A stretch of 57,449 nucleotides of DNA. It comes from JASGDC01 sp047605865 (GTDB taxonomy: Bacteria > Actinomycetota > Actinomycetes > Actinomycetales > Micrococcaceae). The notes below the pieces were generated by a model that was not told the DNA's origin, did not search any database, and was given only the letters and a program-made list of their open reading frames with translations. Of this stretch, positions 26,866 through 34,948 are shown piece after piece. Made by a program: the position numbers and the translations under genes. Where the stretch lies: positions 1 through 57,449 of the forward strand of contig JASGFC010000009.1 in assembly GCA_047605865.1 (NCBI GenBank), in the 5' to 3' direction. Each line of letters begins with the position of its first letter. The stretch's first letter is position 1.

Positions 26866-27907
26866 AAAAAACCTCTAGAGTACCTTGACCATTAGATTGG
26901 TTATCAACACGTTCAAGCATAAATAAACTATCGTTTTCAACAACGTTATATTCAATGATTTCATTCAAGGACTTAAATTCTAGTACTTTATCTATTCTTC
27001 GTTGTATCGTCCCACGTTGCTCGACTGGAGCTTCTCGGTACAATTTGGTAAACGGAAAGTTGCTAACAATATACACCGTATCCCATAGCTTCCAAACCTT
27101 AATAAACCTTACTTCAAAAGACATCGGGTGCTCATCACAAATACCATTTAACGTTTCAAGACTGAAATGTCTGTCATTGAACTCATCGAACATGACAATT
27201 TTTTCCCTTTTATATCCATCCAACGGACGACTATTAGGTCCTACAGTTTGCCTAAAAACATCTTTGGCTTTGTGTCTTTTTAACACATAGCTTGTTTTAC
27301 CTGTTCCAGGCTTGCCATAAATATATATCACTTTAGGTTTTTTATTGTATTCTTGACCCTTTTTTTCATCTCTAGCAGCCACTAAAACTTTGATATTTCT
27401 TTCATACTTTGAAGCCCCTGACATGCTAAGCAGTATTTCGTTAAAATCTAAATCTTCTTCAAAAACTTTCTTTTCAATTTCAGCTAAATCAGTCCTGAAA
27501 CCTTGTTTTTTCTCATCAAAGATAGGCTTACCCGAAATATCATACTCAGAAAAACCCCAAACATGACGGTTATCACCATAGTTTTCATCATCTGGTTTAG
27601 TATTTTTAGGAGATAAATAAGTTTTTTCCTTGCGACTATACTCCCAGTTATCCTCTATAGCGCCGTTAGCAGGTTCAAAAAACTCTTTAGGAAATTTATT
27701 ACGTAATGTTCTACCCTTAATCGCACTATTTCCTCGAACATATCCTTGCCAATGCGATTTACCAGTCTCAGGGGCTTTTTCTAGCTGCATGAAAGCACAA
27801 TAATGTTCAGCAGGAAGTAATTGCATAATTTTTTCTGCTGAATATCGTTCAGCCCATATTGTAAAAACCCATGCACGAGCTGCTTTGTTATCGTCTTTCT
27901 GTTTCAC
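26864..27907 (-). CDS. rep: CRESS-DNA-type Rep: HUH endonuclease plus SF3 helicase
   Basis: Numbering is from the preferred GTG at 27907 (347 residues; GGAG six bases upstream). An in-frame ATG at 27922 is the alternative. HUH motif I is WVFTIW (13-18), motif II HWQ (52-54), and motif III YSRK with single catalytic tyrosine Tyr90 and Lys93. The helicase part has Walker A GKPGTGKT (198-205), Walker B IVMFDE (237-242), motif C YIVSN (279-283) and downstream arginines (RGTIQRRI). This order is that of circovirus/geminivirus-like Reps and of related bacterial plasmids. It would nick the origin and unwind DNA for rolling-circle replication. It overlaps the FtsK-like gene by 20 bases. Confidence 0.92.
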   Translation of the reverse strand: MKQKDDNKAARAWVFTIWAERYSAEKIMQLLPAEHYCAFMQLEKAPETGKSHWQGYVRGNSAIKGRTLRNKFPKEFFEPANGAIEDNWEYSRKEKTYLSPKNTKPDDENYGDNRHVWGFSEYDISGKPIFDEKKQGFRTDLAEIEKKVFEEDLDFNEILLSMSGASKYERNIKVLVAARDEKKGQEYNKKPKVIYIYGKPGTGKTSYVLKRHKAKDVFRQTVGPNSRPLDGYKREKIVMFDEFNDRHFSLETLNGICDEHPMSFEVRFIKVWKLWDTVYIVSNFPFTKLYREAPVEQRGTIQRRIDKVLEFKSLNEIIEYNVVENDSLFMLERVDNQSNGQGTLEVF

Positions 27908-28775
27908 TAGGTTCTCCACCATCAATAGCACTTGATAAGTCATACCCGCATTCTGGACAAGTTGCTTGTTCAGACGATAATGTAGCTCCACAACGTTCAC
28001 AAAATGGCTCTGGCACTAAACCATCAGGAATAGCAGATGGAAGCTCATCAAGAATAAACTCTCTTAACAAACTCTTAAATTCTTGTGAAGAAGCCCAAGG
28101 GTGTTTCCCCAGAACAACTTCATTCGTTTCAATATCTCTTACAGTAAAAGTTCCAGGCTTATAAATTTGCTGATTTATTTCTGCAAGTTCTTTATCTTTT
28201 AACGTCTGTCTATCATTGGCTGATAGCTTCATAGCTGAAATAAACATAAACTTATCTCTACCGTAAGTTGTCAATTTTTCAGTATCTTGACCAGCTCCAT
28301 AAACAAAAACATTAAGTGAACGACCCTCACGCAAGATATTGCCAAGAGCATTTTGCATTTTGCCACGAGAAACCTTATCAACATGAGAGTTATTATCAAC
28401 TAGCATGGTGCTAAAATTCGTATACTCATCAATAAAAAGAAATACAGGCGGAAAAACCTCAAAAGCATTTTCATTTTGATTAAGCGGAGAAGACTTTCTG
28501 ACTTCCAAGATTTTTTCTACAGTTTCAATAATCTGCAAATAATCTTCATACAGATATGCAAAGTTCAACGGTTTAACTTGTTTACCCTTCAATGCAAAAC
28601 TTTCGCCCTTGCTATCAAGAAAAAATACAGTACCATGAACAGTTTTCACACCATTCAATGCAGTCCACCAAAAGCTAGACTTACCAGCACCAGTTCCTCC
28701 AGCAACTAGAATATGACCATAAGGAGCACGGATAGTTCCCATATCGGATAAGCCAAAAGGAAAAGTCTTAGCCAT
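27888..28775 (-). CDS. FtsK/TraB-like DNA-translocating ATPase with zinc ribbon
   Basis: A 295-residue P-loop ATPase: Walker A GGTGAGKS (26-33) right after a short N-terminus, and Walker B VFLFIDE (about 111-117). The C-terminus has a zinc ribbon (CERCGATL ... CPECGYDL). It lacks the membrane helices of cellular FtsK and is far shorter. These were likely split off into the two-TM protein encoded by the preceding gene, whose stop overlaps this ATG (TGATG). Probably it pumps element DNA during transfer, as FtsK-like Tra/Tcp proteins do. Coupling of Rep-bound DNA to the membrane is the other possible role. Confidence 0.8.
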   Translation of the reverse strand: MAKTFPFGLSDMGTIRAPYGHILVAGGTGAGKSSFWWTALNGVKTVHGTVFFLDSKGESFALKGKQVKPLNFAYLYEDYLQIIETVEKILEVRKSSPLNQNENAFEVFPPVFLFIDEYTNFSTMLVDNNSHVDKVSRGKMQNALGNILREGRSLNVFVYGAGQDTEKLTTYGRDKFMFISAMKLSANDRQTLKDKELAEINQQIYKPGTFTVRDIETNEVVLGKHPWASSQEFKSLLREFILDELPSAIPDGLVPEPFCERCGATLSSEQATCPECGYDLSSAIDGGEPSETERR

Positions 28776-29521
28776 CAGTCTAAATCTTCCAAACTCACAT
28801 TTTTATTCTGTACATCTCCTTGAACCATAAAATCAATAATCCAGTCTTTATTAGTTCGTCTGACTTTGAAATCGTATGCTGCTAAATAATGCTTACCTTT
28901 ATCAGCCCAAGCGTTAAGGTCAGCTTCAGAACCAGACCAAAATTCTGCTGGAAACACTAAACGATACCCAAATAAGTCAGCTTGATGTCTCTTGCCTACT
29001 TTTTTCACAGGAACGATAACTCCATCAACTTTAGCTAACTCACTTATAATGAGGTTAAGAACAACCTTAGTTTTTCGTTCATTAGTGAAAATCTTTGCAT
29101 CATCAACAGACTTAGGCTGTTTACGCACATGGCTATCTTCATCAAACAACTCTAAAAGTTTCTGAATATCGCCTGTAACTCTAAATCCATTAGCACCGAA
29201 ATCTCCAAAAGGAGTAATTTCTCTTAAGAAGAGAGTGAACCAATTATTAGGGAAAAATATTCTTAAAAGAATATAAGCCACAAGCAAAATAACCAAGAAA
29301 GGAAAAATTTGCCAAAAGAGCTGAATGACCAATGCTTTATGAGCTGCAAAACCTATCGCCTTGCCTTTCAATTTCATTTCAGACCAAATAAACAAGGCTA
29401 TAGGAATACCCACAAGCCAAACAAAAGTACGTGGAAAAGCTGAAACAAGGCTCTCTAGCTCTTTTTCAAATGCACCACGTTCACTATTAGCATTGTAATT
29501 TTTATTGTTATTTTCTAACAT
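28775..29521 (-). CDS. Two-helix membrane protein of the element, probable transfer function
   Basis: The 248-residue protein has two membrane helices in the N-terminal half (about residues 30-47 and 68-90), then a soluble cytoplasmic domain of about 150 residues without known motif (AKIFTNERKTKVVLNLIISEL, KKVGKRHQADLFGYRLVFP). ATG is preceded by GGAAG. Placement directly before the FtsK-like ATPase suggests it is the membrane anchor of that motor, equivalent to the N-terminal region of single-chain FtsK/TcpA proteins. This is inference from order and topology. Confidence 0.6.
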   Translation of the reverse strand: MLENNNKNYNANSERGAFEKELESLVSAFPRTFVWLVGIPIALFIWSEMKLKGKAIGFAAHKALVIQLFWQIFPFLVILLVAYILLRIFFPNNWFTLFLREITPFGDFGANGFRVTGDIQKLLELFDEDSHVRKQPKSVDDAKIFTNERKTKVVLNLIISELAKVDGVIVPVKKVGKRHQADLFGYRLVFPAEFWSGSEADLNAWADKGKHYLAAYDFKVRRTNKDWIIDFMVQGDVQNKNVSLEDLD

Positions 29522-29553
29522 TATTCTTGTACTTCCTTAGAACCACTTACCAC

Positions 29554-29934
29554 TCACTTACTTTTAAGAGCCACGACCTTGGCAGTAATGGACAAATTAT
29601 TGCGGTTATCGCCCCAAATCACAGCTTTCTCAACATCAGAAATAGCCACAGGAGTTTGATTAAACACAAACTTCTCATACGAAGCTACAGCTATGTTAGG
29701 AACTTTCACTTCAAGACGTTCGTGCAAATTAGTAATGCCATCAGTTCGATATGTAGTATTGTCAGAAACAATATCAACAATTACTTTCGAACCAATCACT
29801 TTACGAGTCCTGTTACCAGCACTATCATCAACATATTCAAAAAGGTCCTCTGCCTTAACAAATACCAGTTGTTTTTCTTTCAAAAATTCATCAATATCAA
29901 ACTTCTGAAATTGATTAAGAGCTTTCAAACTCAT
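29554..29934 (-). CDS. Element protein of unknown function (DUF961-like?)
   Basis: A 126-residue soluble, beta-rich protein, with a good ribosome-binding site (AAAGGAAAG) before ATG. The pattern of a central basic stretch followed by NIAVASYEKFVFNQTPVAISDVEKAVIW recalls the small DUF961-like proteins at the same place (between Xis and FtsK-like genes) in Gram-positive conjugative elements. The match is weak and based on size, position and general pattern only. It could assist Rep or single-stranded DNA. Confidence 0.5.
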   Translation of the reverse strand: MSLKALNQFQKFDIDEFLKEKQLVFVKAEDLFEYVDDSAGNRTRKVIGSKVIVDIVSDNTTYRTDGITNLHERLEVKVPNIAVASYEKFVFNQTPVAISDVEKAVIWGDNRNNLSITAKVVALKSK

Positions 29935-29953
29935 TTTCTTTCCTTTCCAATAA

Positions 29954-30139
29954 CTAACTATTAGTCACTTCTTGTTTCGCCAACCATTGCTCCATCAAAT
30001 GCGGACGACAATAATAACGACCTTTCAACTTCAAAACTGGAATACCAGTACCACCAGCAACAACCCAATTACGAACCGTGCTGTAGGGCAAAGAATATTC
30101 CAAGCACCACTCTTTAAGCGGAACTAAACGTTTTTCCAT
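29954..30139 (-). CDS. xis: Excisionase-like MerR-type HTH protein
   Basis: The 61-residue basic protein has a small winged-helix: LKEWCLEYSLPYSTVRNWVVAGGTGIPVLKLKGRYYCRPHLMEQWLAK. This is the layout of Xis/AlpA-type DNA-binding proteins, which bend attachment-site DNA and can also regulate element genes. It is first in the leftward operon and divergent from the integrase unit, a common arrangement. AAAGGAG is present 12 bases before ATG, farther than usual. Confidence 0.75.
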   Translation of the reverse strand: MEKRLVPLKEWCLEYSLPYSTVRNWVVAGGTGIPVLKLKGRYYCRPHLMEQWLAKQEVTNS

Positions 30140-30294
30140 CTGAACTCACACTCCTTTCTAAACTGCGAATTCAATCCCGATATTTTCAAGACAAGTTCAA
30201 GGATACCTTATTGGATATAATTTGTCTATATTTTTAGATATAAGTTTATAATAATTTAGTTACAATCTGTAAAATATCATGTATTGTACTAAGT

Positions 30295-30864
30295 ATGGAA
30301 AATCTTGAAAAAATAAAAGAAGACTTTAAGAACAAAATTGTAAAACTATCTGATGTTACTTTCATTAACGACAATGAAAGCGACTTAAAAGCATTTTTAG
30401 ACGAGCTCGACCGAATTATTGAATTAGTTAATAGCACTAAAAGAGAAGCTCGAAACTTAGGAAAAAAACAAAATATCAAGGTTAAAAGCAATTTCAAGCC
30501 AGTACCCATTTATGCCAGGAAAGAAGTAATCGACTGGCTTGAAACCGAACGTGAAAATACAGGAGAAACATATGAAGCAATCATTTTAAGAAATATAGAG
30601 GATACACAAGAAAAACAAGCTGAAAGAATAAAAAAAATACAAAGTAGTAAATTCAACTTAATTGCATTATTCCCAGGATTAATAAAGGCAGCTGATAAAA
30701 GGATTATCCCGAAAAGAAAAAATGTGAGCATGAAAGAAGAGAACATCGCAATGATAGATATATTCGCAAAATCCATAGGATATACACGCAAAGCCCTATT
30801 AGAACAAGTACTCACTCATCAATGGGAAAAAGAACAAAAACAAAAAGACAAAGATAATGGCTAG
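30295..30864 (+). CDS. Element protein of unknown function, possible ribbon-helix-helix tail
   Basis: A 189-residue, very Lys/Glu-rich soluble protein in front of the integrase, whose ATG overlaps its last 8 bases. The first 90 residues look like helices that could dimerise. The last 60 (VSMKEENIAMIDIFAKSIGYTRKALLEQVLTHQWEK) have a short beta strand followed by two helices, the shape of a ribbon-helix-helix DNA-binding domain. This would fit a regulator of integration and of the divergent xis promoter. A TATAAT at 30247-30252 lies upstream. No named family recognised. Confidence 0.55.
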   Translation: MENLEKIKEDFKNKIVKLSDVTFINDNESDLKAFLDELDRIIELVNSTKREARNLGKKQNIKVKSNFKPVPIYARKEVIDWLETERENTGETYEAIILRNIEDTQEKQAERIKKIQSSKFNLIALFPGLIKAADKRIIPKRKNVSMKEENIAMIDIFAKSIGYTRKALLEQVLTHQWEKEQKQKDKDNG

Positions 30865-31972
30865 ATTGAAACTGCCAATCGGCGAATTCGGAGAAGTTAG
30901 AGAGCCATTGCAAATCTCTAAGGACTCTTGGCAAGTAAGGGTATTCTATGGCGACCCAAGTGGAAGTACAAAGCAATTATCAGCAGTTGGTAATACACCT
31001 AGAAAAGCTAAAGCAAAACTACGTGAAAAAATGGAACAACATAAATTCCGTAATTCTGCAATCAATAATGACACTCTTCTAGTAGATTTAGCCAAGCAAT
31101 GGATAGAATGGCACTCTAAAAAAAGCAAACCAAGTGAGAGCACTGAAAAAGGCTACTGGAGAGCAATCAATAATCATCTAGCTAAAGATTTACCAGAATT
31201 AAGGCTAGGACAGGTAACAACTGGAAACTTTGAAAAGTATCTTGAAACAAAGACACCGAGTATTGCAAAACAAATCAAAATCGTTGCAAGTGGAGCTTTC
31301 AGGCTAGCCATCAGAGAAAACATGGGTTTTAATCACAACCCCATCAAAGAAGCTATAAGACCTACGTATGATAACGGCGATGTAAAGCTCATAGAATTAG
31401 ATACCTGCAAAGATTATTTAGAGTTGATAAAAGAAGTCCACAAAGGAATGTTCCCACTCTATGAAGTTTGTTTACTTCTTCATGCAACAGGTGCACGACC
31501 AGAAGAAATATTAGCACTTCGCTGGGAAGACATAGACCTAAAAAATCACAAAATATCCCTAGTAGGTGGACTAAATGGAAATAACCGTAAACCATGGACT
31601 AAAACTCAATCAGGCTACAGAACCATAAAAATCTTCCACCAAGAAGCCATAAAAACACTTGAAAACATGGCAAACTACCGAATAGCAGGTGCAGAACAAC
31701 TCTTTCACACAAAAAACCTAAGATACTACAGCATAAGCAACCTTGAACGAGAAATCAGAAAAGTACGAGAACACGCAACTACTCCAGAACTTAAAGAGTT
31801 TATACCCTATAATTTCAGACACGCAATGGGAACATTCCTAGGAAATACAGTAGGAGCAGAAGAAGCAAGTAAGTACCTAGGTCATGCAGATAGCGACATA
31901 ACCAAAAAACACTACATCGCCAAACAGCCTACAATGGTACAAGAATTACCAGCTCTAGAACAATGGCAATAA
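30857..31972 (+). CDS. int: Tyrosine site-specific recombinase (integrase)
   Basis: The 371-residue protein has an N-terminal AP2-like arm-binding region, a SAM-like core-binding domain (about 75-160) and a catalytic domain with Arg in HATGARPEEILALRWEDID, the FRH box in PYNFRHAMGTFLG (the usual first His is Tyr), and LGHADSDITKKHY with the nucleophile Tyr. It stands next to the tRNA-fMet gene, its attachment site, and likely uses the arm repeats at both element ends. Confidence 0.93.
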   Translation: MARLKLPIGEFGEVREPLQISKDSWQVRVFYGDPSGSTKQLSAVGNTPRKAKAKLREKMEQHKFRNSAINNDTLLVDLAKQWIEWHSKKSKPSESTEKGYWRAINNHLAKDLPELRLGQVTTGNFEKYLETKTPSIAKQIKIVASGAFRLAIRENMGFNHNPIKEAIRPTYDNGDVKLIELDTCKDYLELIKEVHKGMFPLYEVCLLLHATGARPEEILALRWEDIDLKNHKISLVGGLNGNNRKPWTKTQSGYRTIKIFHQEAIKTLENMANYRIAGAEQLFHTKNLRYYSISNLEREIRKVREHATTPELKEFIPYNFRHAMGTFLGNTVGAEEASKYLGHADSDITKKHYIAKQPTMVQELPALEQWQ

Positions 31973-31987
31973 AAATCTAAAACCAAA

Positions 31988-32010
31988 ATAAACTTCCCAA
32001 TAAACTTCCC
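31988..32010 (+). repeat. Right arm-type repeats (two 11-mers)
   Basis: ATAAACTTCCC at 31988-31998 and 32000-32010, in the same orientation as the left pair at 25921-25942 and just inside attR after the integrase stop. Their presence only near the two ends supports a role in integrase binding. Confidence 0.7.
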
Positions 32011-32032
32011 AAAACCAATTAAAACCAAAAAA

Positions 32033-32063
32033 GAAAACCCCCAGAAACCTTGATTTCTAGGGG
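32033..32063 (-). terminator. Terminator of the reconstituted tRNA-fMet gene
   Basis: A 10-bp stem (one G-U pair in RNA) with a six-base loop and a TTTTC tail in minus-strand sense, nine bases beyond the tRNA end. It is supplied by the element, with one base changed relative to the chromosomal original at 25732. Confidence 0.8.
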
Positions 32064-32068
32064 TAATA

Positions 32069-32106
32069 TCGTTGCGGGGACAAGATTTGAACTTGCGACC
32101 TCCGGG
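32069..32106. repeat. attR: 38-bp direct repeat inside tRNA-fMet
   Basis: Identical over 38 bases to attL at 25768-25805. The copy forms the 3' half of the working tRNA gene, so the element replaces what it displaces and leaves the tRNA functional. Confidence 0.92.
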
Positions 32107-32145
32107 TTATGAGCCCGGCGAGCTACCGAACTGCTCCACCCCGCG
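32072..32145 (-). tRNA. Initiator tRNA-fMet (anticodon CAT)
   Basis: Seventy-four bases fold as a tRNA with anticodon CAT and no encoded CCA. It is the initiator form: the first acceptor pair is the C1 to A72 mismatch, and the anticodon stem has the three G-C pairs (CCGGG with CCCGG) that direct the tRNA to the P site. It is the attachment site of the neighbouring element. Confidence 0.97.
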
Positions 32146-32223
32146 TCGGTAATAAAAGTGTAACATACTTTGCAACATCATGCATTAAATTACCTTGTAA
32201 ATTATCAAGCAGGAGCTAATCCT

Positions 32224-33264
32224 TTAATGATCTGGAGTGCATACCGGCAAGGTATCTAAATTTTGGTTATTTGCATATGCAATTACAGCGCTTTTCGCTT
32301 CATCAAGGGTAGAGACTTTAACAACTTTAAGCCCTGACGGGATATGCCCGATTACTTCATCACAGTTATCTGCAGGAACTAAAAAGAGGCCCGCCCCTGC
32401 ATCTTTTGCACTAATCATTTTCTGCCGAACTCCACCAATTGGGATTACTTCACCATCTTGACTAATAGCGCCAGTACCAGCAATATGCTTTCCACCAGTC
32501 AGATTTTCTGAGTCTAGTTTATCGATAGTACCTAAAGCAAACATCATGCCAGCGCTAGGACCACCAACATCATCAATGTGAATCTTCGCTTCAAAAGGGA
32601 AATGAAAATTTATTTTAGCTAAAACTCCAATCAGTGGCAGTTCATCTGGCAAACGTTGTGGCACAACTGATACTGTAACTTCACTCTTAGCTCGAAGAAC
32701 AGTGATAGGAACTGGCTTACCAGCAGCATACTTTCCTAATTCTTGCCTAAACTGTTTTAATGATGTGACATCAACTGAACCAACTTTTTTCAGTACATCG
32801 CCGTCTTTTATTTTGCCGTAAGCAGGTGAAGATTGTGGAACTTGATCAGCAATAATGTCTTGGGTAAAAGGAATTTTAAGGTTATTTAATGCTGCAGCAA
32901 ATGCTTGATCTTGAGAAGAAGTCATTTCTGCTTGAGATTCTTTTTCCGCGTCATCAGCCGTGTAACTATTTGGAAAAACAGCATCGGAAGGCATTGCTGT
33001 CCATTGCGGTGAAATCCATGCAGCTAATAAATCTATAGCATTGACATAACTTCCTGGCCCACCTCGCATCATGATAGTGACCAAATCAAGTTCCCCATTA
33101 GTTGGGTAAGTTTGATGGCCAGAAACGGAAATCATAGCTTGGCCCTTAATCTCTGACAGTGTGTTGAGTGTTGGACCAGGATACTCAATAACGTAGGGCA
33201 AAGGGGTTACACTCAAAATAAAAGCAGCACCACCTGCAAGAAGCACAGATTTTTTGACTTTCAT
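32224..33264 (-). CDS. PDZ/Lon-like (S16) secreted serine protease, YlbL type
   Basis: A 346-residue protein with an N-terminal membrane anchor (about residues 7-24), a PDZ domain (about 140-215) and a C-terminal Lon-type protease domain. The catalytic Ser is in GGPSAGMMFALG and the Lys in ISAKDAGAGLFLVP. These anchored proteases face outside the membrane and have no ATPase domain. In actinobacteria this gene conventionally sits beside the DUF2342 gene, as here, transcribed divergently. Confidence 0.9.
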   Translation of the reverse strand: MKVKKSVLLAGGAAFILSVTPLPYVIEYPGPTLNTLSEIKGQAMISVSGHQTYPTNGELDLVTIMMRGGPGSYVNAIDLLAAWISPQWTAMPSDAVFPNSYTADDAEKESQAEMTSSQDQAFAAALNNLKIPFTQDIIADQVPQSSPAYGKIKDGDVLKKVGSVDVTSLKQFRQELGKYAAGKPVPITVLRAKSEVTVSVVPQRLPDELPLIGVLAKINFHFPFEAKIHIDDVGGPSAGMMFALGTIDKLDSENLTGGKHIAGTGAISQDGEVIPIGGVRQKMISAKDAGAGLFLVPADNCDEVIGHIPSGLKVVKVSTLDEAKSAVIAYANNQNLDTLPVCTPDH

Positions 33265-33364
33265 ACTGGTTAAGACTACCTTGATTTTGATGAAACGTTA
33301 AGCACTCTTTAAGCTATACACGAGATAATGTAATTAAAAGTTATTGATAGGAAGGCTACTCAGC

Positions 33365-34933
33365 ATGAGCGATGACAGCAAGAAAAATAATGATGGTGAA
33401 AACGAAAACAACGATCCACTATCCCAATTGTTCAGTCAGCTTTTTGGTTCAGGTGGTGGTCTTTTCGGGCCTAATAATGGCGATCATCCATCCGAAAATG
33501 GACAAGGCTTCCCTACTGGATTCAATCTTCCGGGCCTAGGCGCTATCAACCCTGAAGATATTAAAAAGATGGGTTCTAATCTCCCGATGGATCCGCAGGC
33601 TCTCCAACAAATGATTCAACAATTCTCAGGGATGTTTACCATGATTCCTGGAATGGGCTCAATGGGTGGTTCTTCATCAGGTGCTGGGGGTATGAACTGG
33701 TCATTAACTAAAGATGCTGCCCTTAAAGCAACTGGAGATAGCGCTGATGTTACCAGTGAAGAAACAAAAGATGTTGATGAAGCACTGAAACTTGCTGACT
33801 ACTGGCTCAATGATGCTACAACTTTTTCTTCAACAAACCAGCTTGGCAGTGCTTGGACTCGTAAAGAGTGGGTAGAAAACAGTATGGATGTTTGGCAAAA
33901 AATGAGCCAACCTATTGCTGAAAATATGTCTCGAGGACTCACAGGTAGCTTAACTGAACAGCTTCCTGAAGAACTCAGAGGAATGCTTGGAAACGCATCT
34001 TCAATGCTTGATGGTCTTGGTGGCTCTCTCTTTGGAGCTCAATTTGGTCAAGCTATGGGGCAACTAGCCCAACATGTTTTAAGCGCAACTGACATGGGTA
34101 TCCCAACAACTACTAAGCAGCTTGCTCTCGTGCCTCAAAACATTAAAGAGTTCTCTGAAGGTCTAGACGTACCACTTCAAGACATCATGCTCTTTGTTGC
34201 AGTTCGTGAAGCTGCACACACAAGACTGTTCCACCATGCACCATGGCTTCGCACTAATCTTATTGCTGCCATCGAAAATTATGCTAAAGGAATTACTCTT
34301 GATACTAGCAATCTTGAAAACCTAGCAGCAGATCTAGATTTGAACAATTTCAACCCTGCTGATATGACTAAAATCAATGAAGCAATGTCTACAGGGTCTT
34401 TCATAGCTGAAAAGACACCTGAGCAAGAGAAAGCTTTAGAAAATATCGAAACTATGCTTGCCTTGATTGAAGGCTGGGTAGAGGTTGTTACTAAAGATGC
34501 TACAAAACAACTTTCTACAGCAACTCAAATCCAAGAAAGCATCCGTCGCCGTAGGGCAACTGGTGGACCTGCAGAAAAAGCAATGAGTTCACTTGTTGGA
34601 CTTGAACTTCGCCCTCGACGTATGCGTGATGCTTCAAAGCTTTGGGAAACTATTGAAAAATCTCGTGGCATTGAGGGACGCGATGCACTGTGGACTCACC
34701 CAGACCTTCTTCCTAACGCTGAAGATTTGGATCATCCAGAAAGTTTTGAGCAGCGTGATGAATACCGTAAGTCTGGAACAGCAGATATTGATGATGCCCT
34801 CAACAAACTCTTTGCAGGAGAATTTGATGATATCAAAACAACAGATGATAACTCCGAATCAACTTCTCCCCTTTCATCACACCACGATGAGCCTAAAACA
34901 CTTAAACATGAAGATGACGACGAAGACGAGTAA
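33365..34933 (+). CDS. DUF2342 zinc-metalloprotease-like protein
   Basis: The 522-residue actinobacterial protein starts with a Gly/Met/Asn-rich low-complexity region of about 100 residues, then a helical domain with the conserved REAAHTRLFHHAPWLR and LALIEGWVEVVTKDA segments, and ends in an acidic tail (DDDEDE). The family is annotated as putative hydrolase/zinc-dependent metalloprotease but its substrate is unknown. I choose ATG at 33365 because GGAAGG lies nine bases upstream. A TTG at 33344 is in frame. Confidence 0.85.
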   Translation: MSDDSKKNNDGENENNDPLSQLFSQLFGSGGGLFGPNNGDHPSENGQGFPTGFNLPGLGAINPEDIKKMGSNLPMDPQALQQMIQQFSGMFTMIPGMGSMGGSSSGAGGMNWSLTKDAALKATGDSADVTSEETKDVDEALKLADYWLNDATTFSSTNQLGSAWTRKEWVENSMDVWQKMSQPIAENMSRGLTGSLTEQLPEELRGMLGNASSMLDGLGGSLFGAQFGQAMGQLAQHVLSATDMGIPTTTKQLALVPQNIKEFSEGLDVPLQDIMLFVAVREAAHTRLFHHAPWLRTNLIAAIENYAKGITLDTSNLENLAADLDLNNFNPADMTKINEAMSTGSFIAEKTPEQEKALENIETMLALIEGWVEVVTKDATKQLSTATQIQESIRRRRATGGPAEKAMSSLVGLELRPRRMRDASKLWETIEKSRGIEGRDALWTHPDLLPNAEDLDHPESFEQRDEYRKSGTADIDDALNKLFAGEFDDIKTTDDNSESTSPLSSHHDEPKTLKHEDDDEDE

Positions 34934-34948
34934 CTCTTAGCAAGTATT

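Larger units (their letters stand above)
25768..32106. mobile_element. Integrative element with CRESS-type Rep, in tRNA-fMet
   Basis: One unit is about 6,301 bp, bounded by 38-bp identical att repeats. Gene order from the tRNA side: integrase and an upstream unknown gene (rightward), then leftward xis-like gene, a 126-aa protein, a two-TM protein, an FtsK-like ATPase, CRESS-type rep, a presumed origin, and antitoxin-toxin. Nothing resembles capsid, terminase, relaxase or type IV secretion. The combination of FtsK-like ATPase, Rep, Xis and Int recalls actinobacterial integrative conjugative elements that move double-stranded DNA with one translocase. The Rep type, however, is that of the plasmids related to single-stranded DNA viruses. 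Confidence 0.92.

Noticed and set aside
25768..32106. The element as a prophage or satellite phage.
   Set aside because: No capsid, tail, terminase, lysis or packaging gene is visible.
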